From the NCBI RefSeq assembly GCF_950023065.1, contig NC_088679.1:66030001-66094000 (forward strand): a stretch of DNA of 64,000 nucleotides. The letters are read 5' to 3'. The notes beneath the pieces are model-generated. The model searched no databases. It saw nothing but the letters and a program-made list of their open reading frames with translations, and was not told where the DNA came from. Each line of letters starts with the position of its first letter. Within the stretch, counting starts at the first letter, position 1. Below are positions 35,116-48,500 of the stretch, piece after piece. Source of the DNA: Planococcus citri. Its lineage: Eukaryota > Arthropoda > Insecta > Hemiptera > Pseudococcidae. A program made the position numbers and the translations under genes.

Positions 35116-36430
35116 GTAGCATCACATAATTCTCTTTCTCAGACTTAGACTCATCGTTTGATTTCCCAGCACATTGGCTAGGTTATTGAAAGCACTTTTT
35201 GCCATTCCAATCCGTGATTTAATTTCTTTATGATCTCTACCATTCTTGTTAATCAGCGCTCCAAGGTATCTGAATTGGTTTACATTTTCAATTTCTTGTG
35301 TTCCGATGTTGATTTTGACCTCTTCATCATCTCCTTCTGTAAATCTCATAACCCTGGTCTTGCCTGCGTTTATTTTCATTCCATATTTTAATCCAGCACT
35401 GTTAATTCGGTCGATCATCTTCTGCAACTGCGTTTCTGTCCCTGCAAGGATCACTTTGTTGTCTTTGTAACTTATTTTGTTTATTCTCTTGCTGTTGATC
35501 TTCAATCCCATTTGTTCCAATCACCCTTTCGTTCATTATTTCTTCTGCATACATGATGAACAACCTAAGTGAGAGGGGGCATCCTTGCCTCACACCTCTG
35601 TTTATACCACATCTGTTCTCCAAGTACTCAGTTCCAATCTTGATGTTTGCGCTCTGCTCCCAGTACAGGTTCTTGATTATTCACAGGTCTTTGTCGTTGA
35701 TATTGTATTTCTTCAGGATCTCCAACATCCTCTCATGGTTGACACGATCAAATGCTTTCTCATGTTGTTTGAACCGGGTATTGCATATTACTAAATTGTG
35801 TCTTTCTGCGAACTCTACGAGCATTACGTTACCTTAATGCCAAATCCGAGTATGTCCATACAAAAAAAGTACGATTTTACGCATCACTGATAAGGTTCGG
35901 GTATGCTCGGATGGGTTTGTTGAGTTCTGATTGAACATCGGTCAGCTTCGTGCATCTTCGGTGATGCATTTTAACTGTACTCAGATGCAAATTTTTCAAA
36001 TCAGGGCTTCCCAGAGTCTTGTCAGTGACGCAAAAAGACAATTTGTTTTTGGATGGACATACTCGGATTTGGCATTAAGGTAACGATTTCACCTCTTTCA
36101 TTCTGCTCTCCAAGTGCATACCTCCCTGCAACTTGGCTGCCATGATTGTTCCCAACTTTGGCATTGAAGTCTCCCATCAAAAATACAACATCATTGTTTT
36201 TCAGGCAGCTCATCACTTCTTCTAGGTTGTTGTAAAAGTTGTCGATTTCTGCTGTACTGCTTTCCGCTGTTGGGGCATAAATTTGAATTTTCACTATTGG
36301 TTTCAGCTTGACCTCCAATCTCACAGATATTATCCTCTCTGATTTTGAAATCATGGCACTGATTTTATCACTGATTCTGATATGTATTAATATACCCACA
36401 CCTAGTTTGTGTGTGTCTTTCCCACCGTCT
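35116..36430 (-). pseudogene. RTE-like non-LTR retrotransposon remnant (endonuclease plus reverse transcriptase)
   Basis: On the - strand, 36430-36081 encodes part of an APE-type endonuclease (YAPTAESS, then FLMGDFNAKVG and ERGEIV). After a 249-bp MITE insertion the frame continues LVEFAERHNLVICNTRF and then jumps to reverse-transcriptase sequence (EKAFDRVNHERM, NRCGINRGVRQGCPLS), so the end of the endonuclease and the start of the reverse transcriptase are deleted. A TGA replaces a W codon near 35710 and a frameshift lies near 35500. The catalytic motif that should read Y/FADD reads YKDN. The fragment ends FRYLGALINKNG...SLRKRI. It is a dead, 5'-truncated copy and no target duplication was found. 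RTE-like is the best fit; another APE-type clade is possible. Confidence 0.85.
35832..36080. mobile_element. TA-flanked MITE inserted in the retrotransposon remnant
   Basis: The inverted ends CCTTAATGCCAAATCCGAGT (35832) and ACTCGGATTTGGCATTAAGG (to 36080) sit between TA at 35830-35831 and 36081-36082. The repeat is about 26 bp long. The disrupted endonuclease frame resumes on the other side, which confirms insertion. It is of the Tc1/mariner type by its target site. Confidence 0.83.
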
Positions 36431-39309
36431 TACCTCAATAGATCACAAAAAAAACCATTCCACATCATGGCAAAATTGGAATAAAACCGGTTAGAAAGTT
36501 TCAATTTTGAAAAAATTTCATTTTGGAATTTAGAGATTTCCAAAAATATATCTAATAATAAGGAAAAACTGAAATTTTTGTAACATTTTAATTAATATAT
36601 CTGAATCTGTTGAAAAAAAATCTATTTTGGATAAAATTAAAAAAATTATGTTGAAAATATGTTGAAATTTCATTTTGGAACTTGAAGGATAAAATGAAAT
36701 GAAAACATGTCATGTCATTGTAAAAATTGAGAAATTATCAAATTCCAATAAATTTAAATTTTGCGTTTTTCATCCTTTCAAAACATGAAACTCCTTAGAC
36801 ATTATGAGGAGTAAAGGAGGAGGGACACCAAAATCCGGATAAATAGGTGAGCAATCTTCACGTCCTATTTCCAACGAATATTCTTCTCGCCTGACAATTT
36901 TTTTGAGTAGGCCGAATGAGACGAAGCTGCACTTCAAAATTATTCCTCACCACAGGTAACTCTGTGACTGCGGAAAGTTTCAAGTAGACTCATCTGTTTG
37001 AAAAACAAATAACGCAATAAAGCAAACACTTGTTGCATTCGTTCAATAATCCACACAACATGTACAAAGGAGGAACTGAGGAAGGGTAAAATGAAAATTA
37101 AAAGGGTTAGCTTCGATTCAACTCATTCTATCTATATAGTTAGGTATAAGACGAGAGAAAGCGAGGAGGATCAAGGGATACCTACTCCGTAAAATTTTAT
37201 TACGAGTAGTTTACTCTTCAAAAACAACAAATCCTTTTCAAACCATTTCCTAATAATATTATCTTTAATGACTGAAAAACGTGAACGTTTATTTTTACGT
37301 TGGCTATATGACTATGTAGGTACAAGTGAAACACCTCTTCCTATTTCTCGATCGAGGAAAAAAATCAGAACTATACAGATACAGGGCAAAGCACAAAGAC
37401 TAATAACAAAATAATACAGTAATCACGCAACTATACCCAATGTACTCAAACTTGAGAGTAAAAAGTAGCGTACATAGAACAAGTATGGGACCAGGGTAAA
37501 AACCCAAGATAGGTGAATATTTTCATTCGAAGCGTAACACCACATTGCTTAGTGTTTTAAAACACATTATGAAAATTCCAACAGCATCGCGCAGAATGCA
37601 CAATGAGGCGAAAAAGCTTTTCAAACGTGAATACGTCATTTGCTCTTTTATTCTATAATTTATCAATGAACGAGAAAACACGAATGTTCAAGTACAATAT
37701 TGTTCGGCGCAGCCGACATAAACTACTTAATTTATTAACAATAAACGTTTGCTGTAAATATACACGTATAGTACGCGTATATAGGTACTTAGGTTAGGTG
37801 AGTTGAACTGTGCATATTGCAGCAGCATAGAGCATACATAAGAGAGAACTTTTCGCAGCAGTGTTTAAACTTGCACATATTAAAGTGGATATTGAATGGT
37901 TATCGGCTCATTATTATTTACTTCTTTTTTTAATTTTCATTTGTAATAAATATGTAACTATTTTCCGTATTCGTGTGAGCATTTACATTTACATAGTTGC
38001 ATACGTGGACTAGGTAATGGGTATACTTTTAGCATGCCAAGTGCACCATTAAAGGTGATTGAATGACTTTGGTAATTTTTTCCTTTTATAGCTTTTACGG
38101 TGCGATGGCGACCCCAAGTAACGTAAAATCTTACCTACACCTCCTTTATGAAGCCCATTTTTAAGGTTGGGGTCAGGTGGTCTTCAAAAATGAATTCTGC
38201 GTCCTTAAAACCCCAGATTTTGATACCATGATGTTCATGGACCAAAATTAAAAAAAAGTTCGAAAGGAGGAGGGTCATTATGGCCATTTTCTTGCCCCAT
38301 CCCCTACTTCGAGACTTGAATGGCCTTTTCTTATAGGGGATGGTCCTTTTTGTTAATATTAAGTGATATTTTCTTAGGAAAACCCATAGGAGGGATGTGG
38401 GGCGGTACCAAAGTCGAAAATTTCCAAAATTTTCAGAACCACTGCTCGAAAATGTAAAAAATTATAAGTAGCGAATGTACGTCGCTTCAAGGGTAAGCAA
38501 TGCAGCATATAACGTTTTTTTCATTTTTGACCTTTTTGGAGGTTGTGAAAGGGCTATTTTCAATTTGTGAAAATTTTGGAACTCTCTTTTTTGCCCCTTC
38601 CCGCCGAGCCCCGGTGCTGCCCTTTTCATGGTTTGTTGCTACTAGTAGTAAGTTCAATTGATATCATTTTGCAACCTCTTCAACAGCTTGGCTCATATCG
38701 AAAAATTCAATTTTTGACTTTTTTTGAGGTCCATATTTTGGGAAACCATGAAAAGCTATTGATGTCCGGTTTGCGGCAAATACGTATGTTGCATTTTACT
38801 TTAACTTCTTAATCGACTGACATGCTTGAAATCTTATTTCAAGACAGTTTTTGACTTCATCGCTGCAGGTCATTTTTGGGGGTGATAAACTTTGAGAACC
38901 CCTGAAAAAAGTTCTATAGTCAATTTTTTCAAACTTTGAGCTGAAATGATGTTAAATACACGTGTTTAATCAATATAATATGCGAATGCGATACTTTCTT
39001 TCAATTTAGCCATTTTGGCTGATTTTATCAAAAAGAAAGTAGCGTTCTATCAACAAAAAAAAAACAGCGCGCGTTTTAACAACAGGCATTTGACCAACAC
39101 GATTGAATCTTAAAAAGAGAAAAATTGACTTCTCACATCAAAAATGATGTTTTTTCACTTCTGAGGAATTGTGAACTTTCGTCTTTCGAAAGCTTTTGCC
39201 TTCGCTTCGCGCGTGCTTGTTTTCTTTTCTTTTTGAAAATCGAAATTTCTAAAAAATATTCATGTTTTAAAGTTTTAAAGTGAAAGAATAAATTTTTCGC
39301 ATTAAAAGC
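36431..39309. other. No gene seen; mixed intronic sequence
   Basis: 36980-38050 is mostly unique. 38090-38960 looks like a dispersed repeat with runs such as TTTTTAAGGTTGGGGTCAGG, but no ends were found. A GC module CTTCGCTTCGCGCGTGC lies near 39190. Confidence 0.45.
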
Positions 39310-40010
39310 ACATTTTTTAATGTCACATGAAAAGTATTAAAAGTTGTCCAAAAACTCCCCTCCCCCCCCCCAAAAGGCGAGCTTTCTTGGAAACCCAGTT
39401 TTTTTTTCGTTAAGAAATGTGGGGGGGGGCTGAAAAAAGTTCGCGAAATTTTGGTAGGGACCCTGGATGTACTTTATTGAAATAATGACTAATGAGGCAT
39501 GACTTTTTTGGCAATTTTTGACAAGCAGTGAAAATTTTTGCAATTTTTGGCAAATAAACGAGCAAAAAGCAAACTTCTTTTAGCAATTTGAGGTAAAAAA
39601 ACAAAATTTTAAACAATTTTAGAAAAAATTGAACATTTTTTGGAATTTTGGTAAAAAACGTCAATTTTTAGTAATGTTTGGCAAAGTGAGACTTTTTGGC
39701 AATTTTTGGCATTTTTAGGCAAAAACAGCAAAATTTTTCAGCTATTTGGTGAAAAGCGAGAAAAATTTGTTGCCAATTTTTGGCAAAAAGCGATATTTTT
39801 TAGAAATCACTAGTTAAAAATGATATCTATGTACTTTTTTTCTATTTTTGCACAAAAGTGAGCCGTTTTGCAAATTTTTGGTGAAAAGTGATTTTTTTAA
39901 AAAAAAGTTGACCAAATGAAAGACGTTGACAATTTTTGAAAAAATTTAGGTTGTTCGGCAATTTTTATTGAAAAGAAAGGTGAGATATTTGACATTTTTT
40001 GCCAAGGAGC
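39310..40010 (+). repeat. Minisatellite tract, GACTTTTTGGCAATTTT family
   Basis: From about 39500 units such as GAGACTTTTTGGCAATTTTTGGC recur. At the start C10 (near 39360) and G10 (near 39420) runs flank a short stretch and could pair. Confidence 0.65.
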
Positions 40011-42795
40011 GACAATTTTCTCTTTTGAAACCATAAAAAAACAGCCGCATTTCTAAAGCCAAATTCTAATCAAACAGATACAGAAAAAACCCAATTTTAA
40101 TTTGATGCTAAATGTGTAAAGCTTTTTATCAATAATCATATCATCGAGAGTTGCTTAAAGAAAAATTTAAAAGCATCAAAGCAACCATCATGCAAAAAGC
40201 AAAACTCTCTTGCTATCAGCGAATAGCTGATTTCTTGTCTTCATTTGTCAATATTTCGAAGAAAAACTGTATCACACCAAAAGTATCCATCATTTTTTAT
40301 TCCATATCACCGATGCAACTTTTATAAAAAATTTTTTATTGAACTTCAAATACGAAAGACTTGCAACTTTTAGGAATGAGGATAATTTTTCAAGGTTTAC
40401 TTCGTCATCATTTTTTTTCTTTTTCAACAGTTTGTATGAGTTCGTCATCATAAATATACAACGTGAGCTAGGTCATCTCAAAAAATGTTTTTTTTCTTTC
40501 AAATTTAGAATCCAATTACGAATGTTTTTCAAAGCTTTTTCATTTATCCCTAATAAGGTATCTTTAAGATGAAAAATTCGTTCGAGTGATTTTTCTCGTC
40601 AAGTTTTTTTTTACTTACTGTTTTTTTTTTCGTGTTAAAAATTATCTTTTACTTTGAAGAATAACGATGGCACATCGCATCGTATAAATTCCACGTTAAC
40701 CAATAAGTAACCATCTCGAAGATGCAATTTCAGTTTCATTTTTAGATCTCCTTGAACGTTCTTAATCGGATAAAAAAAATTGCTCGAGCGTAATTAAAAA
40801 ATAATTAACTCTTCTTATTCAGTATTTAATAATTATTTTTAAATTCACCAAGATCAAAGATGATGCACCTTCTTGTAAATTCGACGTTGTGAAATCATTT
40901 TCAAACTTCACGACGACCAGTTTACAAAAATTTCATATTTTCTAGGAAATTTTTTCAAAAATATCAAAAGTTGAAATCTCAGCAAAAAAAATTCTAGTTC
41001 AAGGCCATACGATGAATACAATAAATTTAAAAACAAGCTTACTGACAAAATACCTACTGCTGTGGTCGTACTGCGAAAAATTCGATCTGAGCACGATCCG
41101 GAATCTGGTACCTCGTAATCGTACCTTTTATATTTCTTCGTGTAATTTAAACTTGTTGTAAAAATGGTCTTCATTTTTTTGTCTCATTTTTTGATCCCTC
41201 GTACGTACAGACGAAAAAAAAATGCTTCATAACGCGTATCTTTTACCGTTTGCCTTTTTTTTTCTTCCAAACCTTCGTGTATGAAAAAGAAAAACGCTTA
41301 CGTAACTACTTTTCTTTTTCGCGTTTTCATCCTTTGGTGATTTTTTCCCTTTTCCATTTAACAATACACGATATGTGTACTCGTAGTCTCGTACCTACGT
41401 ATATGCTACAGTGTATGTGTATTTGTACAGCTGAAAATGTGTATTCCCTCTGTAAATTTGGTATGTGAGTGTATATAGCTTACGTGTATTAAAGTTATAT
41501 TATACGCGATGGCATAATTCGACAATTTTTCATTTACATTATACAACGATACGTATATACCAGTGAGGTACACCGGTATAATGATGCTAATTGTACCTAC
41601 ACAATTGTACAGCTCTACCTACCGGAGTGATACGATGCATCGATGTTATAGTACATAAACAAGAGAAAAAGAAAAGCCAAGCTGTGTATTGTTCATTTGT
41701 CAGCTTTGATTTGAATTCGACGAACTTACACCTTATAACTAAAACCAGGCTCGGGGTATAGGAATAATAATAATTTATGTGCAAATCGTCGTCATCGTCT
41801 GCGTCGTATAGTACAATCGAAAGTGTATTTTTCACCAATATTTAGGTTAAGCATTGAAATCACTGCTCGGTAGTTCGAAATCCCGATGGCATAATAAGTA
41901 CCTACTTATTAAATATACTTTCGTTCATCTCACTCATAGCGTTCGTCTTTTCGTGTTTATTAACGATTACTCGTTAATGTTATTAGTTCTAAGTCGAGTG
42001 AGCTGTTTTACCAACGTCGTTGTATTTAATGGCGTCATCGCCGTTACCTCTCTCTGTCTCTACCTACACATTACACAAGTTTGCAAATTTTCTCTACTTT
42101 AAATCGTATTTCACGCATCGTTATGTACATTCGGTCCTATCCAAAGTGCCAAGTAACCCGTTGGATGAAAAACACTGCGTATAGCACTTCTGTATATACT
42201 TCGCACTTCCCTTAATACGTAGACGTACTATAGCCTATACCTCTAGGTATACCTGCCTGGTGATGGTGGTGTGAAAATGTTTCAAAAGGAATTCCACTTT
42301 GGTATTACGTGCACTTTGCAAAAGGTCACTTTCTCTTTCCAGCTCACTCTGTATAGTTGGTACGAGGACCATCGCATCGTGCCTTGAAATGTGTACCTAC
42401 TATACGGATAGTTGTTAACTTCCATTTTCCTGCCTATCTTTATCCTTGCTGTTTAGATAAGTTTTACTGCCAACAAACCTACCGAGCCGAGGAGGCGATT
42501 TGTGTTGAAAGCTCATTCCCTTTTGTTAATCAAAGCAGAAAAATATTCCAACCTACTTGGATAAAATGAAATCTCTTGTATGCTACGAGTAGATTTTCAT
42601 CTGGAGATTTTGTTGCCCAAGAGTTGGGGGAAGAGATGGAGAAGGAGGGAAAGGGGTGAATTGGGGAACAGAAGAGTTCTAGAATTTTTTTTTGCTGTGC
42701 TGTGGCGTGGCGTGAATATGTTTCAATAGAGTAGATCACGAAAAAAAAGTGGTGGGAGGGCTTTGACCAAATTCAGCAGAGACCTTCATTTTGAG
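40011..42795. other. No gene seen; unique intronic sequence
   Basis: AT-rich to about 41000, then a less repetitive, CpG-richer region with TACGAGTA/TACCTACC words. No exon-like segment with good splice sites was found. Confidence 0.45.
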
Positions 42796-42806
42796 TTGAC
42801 AGTTAC

Positions 42807-44637
42807 TTTTTTTTTGAACATATTTATTAATATTACAACTTACGATAGACTACTTCTTACTTAAGTAGTACATTTAACTGTGGATTTATTCAGTAACATG
42901 TGCAGATTTGTTCCAGTGAACCAATCTGCTATATACACATACATACATAATATACATAAGGGTTATATTACATCACTAGGTCATGAGGCTTTTGACGTTT
43001 AAGACACCTACGATTAACCATCATATGTACTAGTATCTACCAGTTGAATTGCCTCTGGGTTGATGTGTGCATATGAATTCGCTTCTCATGCTTTGTTGCA
43101 TATTTTCACCAACAACTTCATCCACCGACTTTATCTCAAGATCCTTAAGTATGTATAGTGCTTCATTTGTTTGAAACCATCTTGCACCTGTAATTGTTTG
43201 GAGAGGTTTGTTTTGAACAGTTTGAATGATTTTTCGATTTGATGGTTTAGCACATTCCCATAACTGTATCCCATATGTCCATACTGGTTTGATTGATTAT
43301 CATTTGATAAATTAGCCTTTTACTCTCAATCTTCATTTTTGAATGATGTTCAATCAACCAGTACATTTGGCGGAGTTTCAGGTTGATTTGAGTTTTCTTT
43401 TGGTCAATATGGTGCCTCCAGGTAAGACTAAGGTACTATAACTCCGGGTATGCCAGACTCCCATTTTGTTCCTCACTTTCAAAAATTGTTGTTTTTCAAT
43501 TCAAGGTTTTTATGACGGAATTTCTGGCATAGAATGAAAGTAATCATTGAATTCGAGCACATGCTGTGAATTTCACACAAATTTCAAACTATTTTTAACC
43601 TGAAAATGAAGTGCTGAAAAATAACTGAAATTCAAAAAAATTAAATGTTCTTCAATTGATACATGTAGCATACCATTGGATAGCTTGTTCAATTCTCTTT
43701 CAAAGATGTCATTATGAAAAAGTTGTAAAAGTGCACGGTTTTGAAGATAAATGCGGTTAAAGTTTGCCAAATTCCCATATACTGCAATGCTAAATTCGTC
43801 AAACTAGGAACAAAATGACCATCTGACATACCTGGTTTTGTATTACCCTAGTAAGACTAGAGTCAAGATGAATACCCAGATATTTAGCATGGCTGGCAGC
43901 TGGAATTTCACTCTAATTAATGTAGACTGAGTATTGAACATCACATTTTCTCTTAGCGAATGTAATATGAGTTGAATTTTGCTCATTTAGCTTGATTTTC
44001 CATTGATCTGCCCATCGATTCCATCAAGGGCTTTTTGTAGATACTCTATTGTTTGGGCTTGGGATAAACGAACTGAGAAAATTGCAGTGTCATCAGCAAA
44101 CGTTGCAGTTTCAGTTTCTTCTGTTGTTGGTATATCAGCTGTGTTGATTAAATACTGGATTTGTCCCAGAACACTACCCTCAAGAAATGCTGCAGAACAG
44201 TATTTCTTTTCCTCAAATGCTTTTTCAATGATGACTGCAACCCTGTGGACCTGATCTATCATTGAGTGTTGATTACAAAACCCAAACTGATGATCTAGTA
44301 TTTTGGCTCAGAGGTTTGAGGCGTTTCAGAAGTAGCTTTTCTAATAATTTTGATATTGCAGGCAATATTGAAATTGGTCTATATGATTTCACTTCTTGTC
44401 TGGTTTTTTCAGCATGATGATTTTTGCAATTTTGAAGCACTGTGGCACATACTCTAGCTGAAAGCATGCATTAAATATGTATATTAGCATCACAATACAT
44501 TTTTTTGATGACTCCTTTAGTATTCTTGGTGAGATTTTATCAACACCCGCAGATTTCTTTGGATTATGATTTCTTTCAATTTCTTTGGCAACCTCCATTG
44601 GAGTAACGGTTTTATTTGGAGATTTGACATATCTTCC
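42807..44637 (-). pseudogene. 5'-truncated Jockey-like LINE insertion with poly-A tail and 11-bp target duplication
   Basis: The direct repeat TTGACAGTTAC flanks it (42796-42806 and 44638-44648), and its 3' end on the - strand is AATAAATATGTTC plus A9. The coding remnant starts inside the reverse transcriptase (NPKKSAGVDKI; FKIAKIIMLKKP; YRPISILPAISKLLEKLL), is frameshifted near 44400, and lacks the AFD-motif region because SAAFL joins EGSVLGQI directly. It keeps FADDTAIFS, then KIKLNEQNSTHITF and KYLGIHLDSSLTWRHH, and after a nested insertion the C-terminal MYWLIEHHSKMKIESKRLIY. Stops and frameshifts make it inactive. Truncation at the 5' end is typical of target-primed reverse transcription. 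Confidence 0.88.
43431..43850. mobile_element. Non-autonomous DNA transposon with 9-bp target duplication, inside the LINE
   Basis: The direct repeat GTAAGACTA lies at 43422-43430 and 43851-43859. Imperfect inverted ends of about 45 bp share GGTATGYCAGA and CATTTTGTTCCT. Removing it joins the retrotransposon reading frame. A 9-bp duplication suggests a Mutator-like element, but the family is not certain. Confidence 0.75.
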
Positions 44638-44741
44638 TTGACAGTTACTTACAAAGATTTTTAGCTTCGGAGGTGTCCCTGGAGGGGAGATATGGATTCT
44701 CAAAGAGGGGACATTTTCGATAAAATCGTGGTTTTATCGAT

Positions 44742-45590
44742 CAGTGTTGCCACTTTTTTTCGTACAAAAAATTAGCTCAAAAAGTTTCAAAACATAATTT
44801 TTATATCGTTCCGACTCTTAAAAATTCTGAAAAAAATATATTATATGGACAACTTTTCATGCTGAACAACATATTAAAAAATTGGGATTGTAACATGTTG
44901 CAAAGTTGATTTAAAAAAATTTAAAGTTTGCGTAAAAATGTGATTTTTTGATTTAAAACATGAAAAAAAGTTTGATAGGTGAAGTTGACCCATTTGACCC
45001 CTATTTTTACGTATCTGTTGAAAAAGTGGAAAAAACCCTTTCACTTAATGAAATGAACTCCTCACAAAAAAATCAAAATTCAAAAAAATTCAATTTTCAA
45101 TTTCAAACATCAAAAAAAGTTTAAATTTATTCAGTTGTCTTATTTTGACCTCTTTCTGGCGTATTTCATGAAAAAGTTGATAAAAACTACACTCACAACA
45201 AAAAAATAAAAATTCGTTCATTTTTTGAATTTTTTCAAATTTTGATTTTTTTGTGAGGAGTTTATTTTATCTAGCGAAAGAGTTTTTTCAACTTTTTCAA
45301 CAGATACTTACGTAAAAATAGGGGTCAAATGGGTCAACTTCACCTATCAAAACTTTTTTTCATGTTTTTAATAAAAAAAAAGTCGCATTTTTTTGCAAAT
45401 TTCAAATTTTTGAGATTGACTTTACGAAATAATGCCATCCCAATTTCTTAATATGTTGTTCAGCATGAAAAGTTTTCCATAATATTGTTTTTTTCAGAAC
45501 TTTCGAGAGTCGGAACTACTGTATCTATATGAAAACTACGCTTCGAAACTTTTTGAGCTAATTTTTTGTACGAAAAAAGTGGCAACACTG
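44742..45590. mobile_element. hAT-like foldback element, 849 bp
   Basis: It starts CAGTGTTGCCACTTTTTTTC and ends with the inverse GTGGCAACACTG. Arms of about 300 bp pair with moderate divergence (for example TAGGTGAAGTTGACCCATTT near 44979 and its inverse near 45330). The CAGTGTTG ends match the hAT MITE at 34711. The flanks are similar but not identical, so the target duplication is unclear. Confidence 0.7.
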
Positions 45591-48500
45591 ATTTTTATGA
45601 TATCACCATAAAGCCTTTCAAAACCCCTAACTATGGGAAAATGTTCCATTTTGGTAGGTATCACGGTTATCGAGTAATCCACTGCTGAAATGGATGATAT
45701 TTTAGGTTCACTGAAAATTCTGACACCCCCTAGCTACTTTTAAAAATGGGCTAGAGGGCTGCGATTTGCGCCATTGGTCATCCCTACCACTTCTTGGTCC
45801 AATTGACGTGAAATGACCCTAAAGATAAAGCAACAAATAAGATTCGAATCACTTTTTTTGATCAGTGATTTGAGATCCTATCCAACCCTGATTACGCAAG
45901 CCCGTAAATAATCAATTTTTCATAAATTTTAAGATTGTACAGACTCAATCCTCATGTTTCAGCCTTACGGAGGCCATATTTTGGAGCTCATTATGGAGGA
46001 CTGCCAGTTCCCCAAAAACAACCCTCTCATCCCCTCTACTGCGACAGACTTGACGAAAATCGACTTCAATCACAATAATTCATCTCGAAATCGAATCAGT
46101 TTCAAAATTTAAAAAGCTGATTTCACAAATGATAATACTTTGATGAAATTTGAATAATATAAGAGCAAGGAGATAATACCCTAAGCAGTAAGCAGCACTG
46201 TCTATATGTCGAGTTTGGGGGAAAATACGAGTATAAATGTATAGAACCCTTTCCTCTCGAAGCACAAAGCCAACGACGAACTTATTTTTTACCTACCACA
46301 TTCAAAAAAACACAAAACACACAAGCGCACTTGTGCTCATTTTTTTCATTTTTCTGCCTCTCCATTCGAAAATCTCTACATGAAGGTAGAAGATGCCTCC
46401 ATACATAACGTACGAGTTCCATAAACACAACACTCGCAAACCATAGATAGATAACGACACAACCTTAGACCTGCCATCGCGTATCTGTAGTATACTTCTT
46501 AATGAAACTTTCTTAATCCTCTTTTTCCTCCTTTGCGAAAGCGCGACCGCCACTTCCACCGCCAATGCTATTCCACCCACCACCAAACGAAAAGAGCTTT
46601 CTGAAAGCTGTCACGTTGCAGCTTATTGCAATACTTTGATCCGTTTTTCTTCTGCCTTCTTGCTCGCGACGAGACGAGGAAGACGCGAGCTCTTCTCACG
46701 TACGCAGCAGGCAGAGGCAAGGCACCATCACCATTACCATCCGTATAATAAGAATAACCACCACCTTGGCGGCCTTTCAATTCGACTTAAATCACAAAAC
46801 GAAGGGTCGCACACGGTAATTCATCAATTGGATAACTTTTCGAAAACTTTTTCATAAACAACGTCCTTCTCTCTTCGCACCAAACAAACCTCGCTCGTGT
46901 CGCAGTCGCAGGTTTTCCCATTCGCATCTCTCTTCATCTCTTTACCTATTCTGTATACGACGTTGCGTTGGTAAGCAGAGCAGTCGTGTTTGGTTTTGCA
47001 CATTCCCCTGAACGCCACGTCATCTCTTCTCGAGAAGCAGATAAGACAGATGTCGAGTACGCGAAATTATCCTGCCGTCACTGCGCCCACGTCGCGTCTT
47101 TTTGAAATTTGCTTACGTCGAATTTGAAAGAGGAAACGATTTTTTTCCCTTTTTCATTACGAAGACGTAGACGTAGAAAGACTAGAGAGCTCGTAGATTA
47201 TATCGAGATATTTTTCTCTATACTTTTCGAACGTTACCTACTCGAGAATCGAGAGACGAGTTAAAAAATCAAAAGTTTGCTATGACGTCATGACAAGTCA
47301 ACGAGCGTTCGTTATTATTCGAAATTAAAAAATTCTCGTGTTTCGGACGCAGAAACTTGAAAGAATTATTTATGTAGTTATTATTTCTTTTTCAAGGGTT
47401 ATATTTTTGATAAAGTTTGGAAAAATGGAAAAAGGTATATTCGTTCAACTTCTTTCGAATATACGATATCACAACAAACAAAGCATCTAACAGGTTAAGC
47501 GAGTGGCAAAAGAGCTAAAAAGGTACAATGTGATGCTGAAACAGGAAAAACGATGGCAAATCCGATATTTAGTTCTTAAGTCCGACATTTCTCATCAAAA
47601 ATTCACGTGTTTCTAATTTTCAAGTCGAGATTGATGATTTCTTTTCACGAATTTTCAGCATCGAGCTCTTGGAAAAATTCACGTTGAACTAAACGAATTA
47701 AAATTTCCATAAAAACATTTCGTTTTTCTTTGCAATTTAATGATATTATGCATCCGCAATAACAGTCGCAGTTCAAAAAGAAAACAAAAATTTTATTATA
47801 ATTTATCTCGTTAAATTGTGCGCGATGTCGACAGCATCATGAATTTTTCATGAATAACACAGCAATAACTTTTTTACACGTAATTTCGAGCTGATTGACA
47901 AACATTTTCCATTACCATTTTCGTAAAATACTTTATCAAAATATGTTTGAAATCCCGTGAAAAATATCAAAAACAAACGCTTGAAATTAGATCACATGAT
48001 ATATATTAGATTTGTTACAAAGGTTCCACGAAAAATCAGTCAGCTTAAGACTGCTTCCTTGAACAGGTCAGTTTGCATTTAACAAAATGAAGCAAACTCG
48101 AAGAATTCCGATTACATTTCGTTTCTGGGAAAGGAACTGAAGAATATTTTTGGAACCCTTGAGCATGCAGCATTTTCGCGGAAAGATAAGAGGCGATTTA
48201 TCATTCTCACTTTTTTTTTGAATTTTCCTTCATTTTTAATTTTTAAAAAAGTAAACAGTTTCAACTTTTTTAAATTTTCAAATCAGAATTCAAAACGACT
48301 ATTTTTTTTAAAAGAAAAAATATCAGATTTCGAAATGTTTTGGTGCTCACGACTTCTTTTTGAGAACTCAGTTTGGGCTCGATGCCTCCTTCCTCCACCT
48401 TAAGGGATCAATTTTTCGAAAATATATACCTTAAAAAATGAAAAATGTGAAGCAAGATTCCGAAAAAGTACGTAGGCACTTACTTATCTGGAAGAATAAT

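Noticed and set aside
46302..47018. Cluster of overlapping short frames on both strands
   Set aside because: They overlap on opposite strands without domain or splice support; better explained by low stop density in a GC-richer island.
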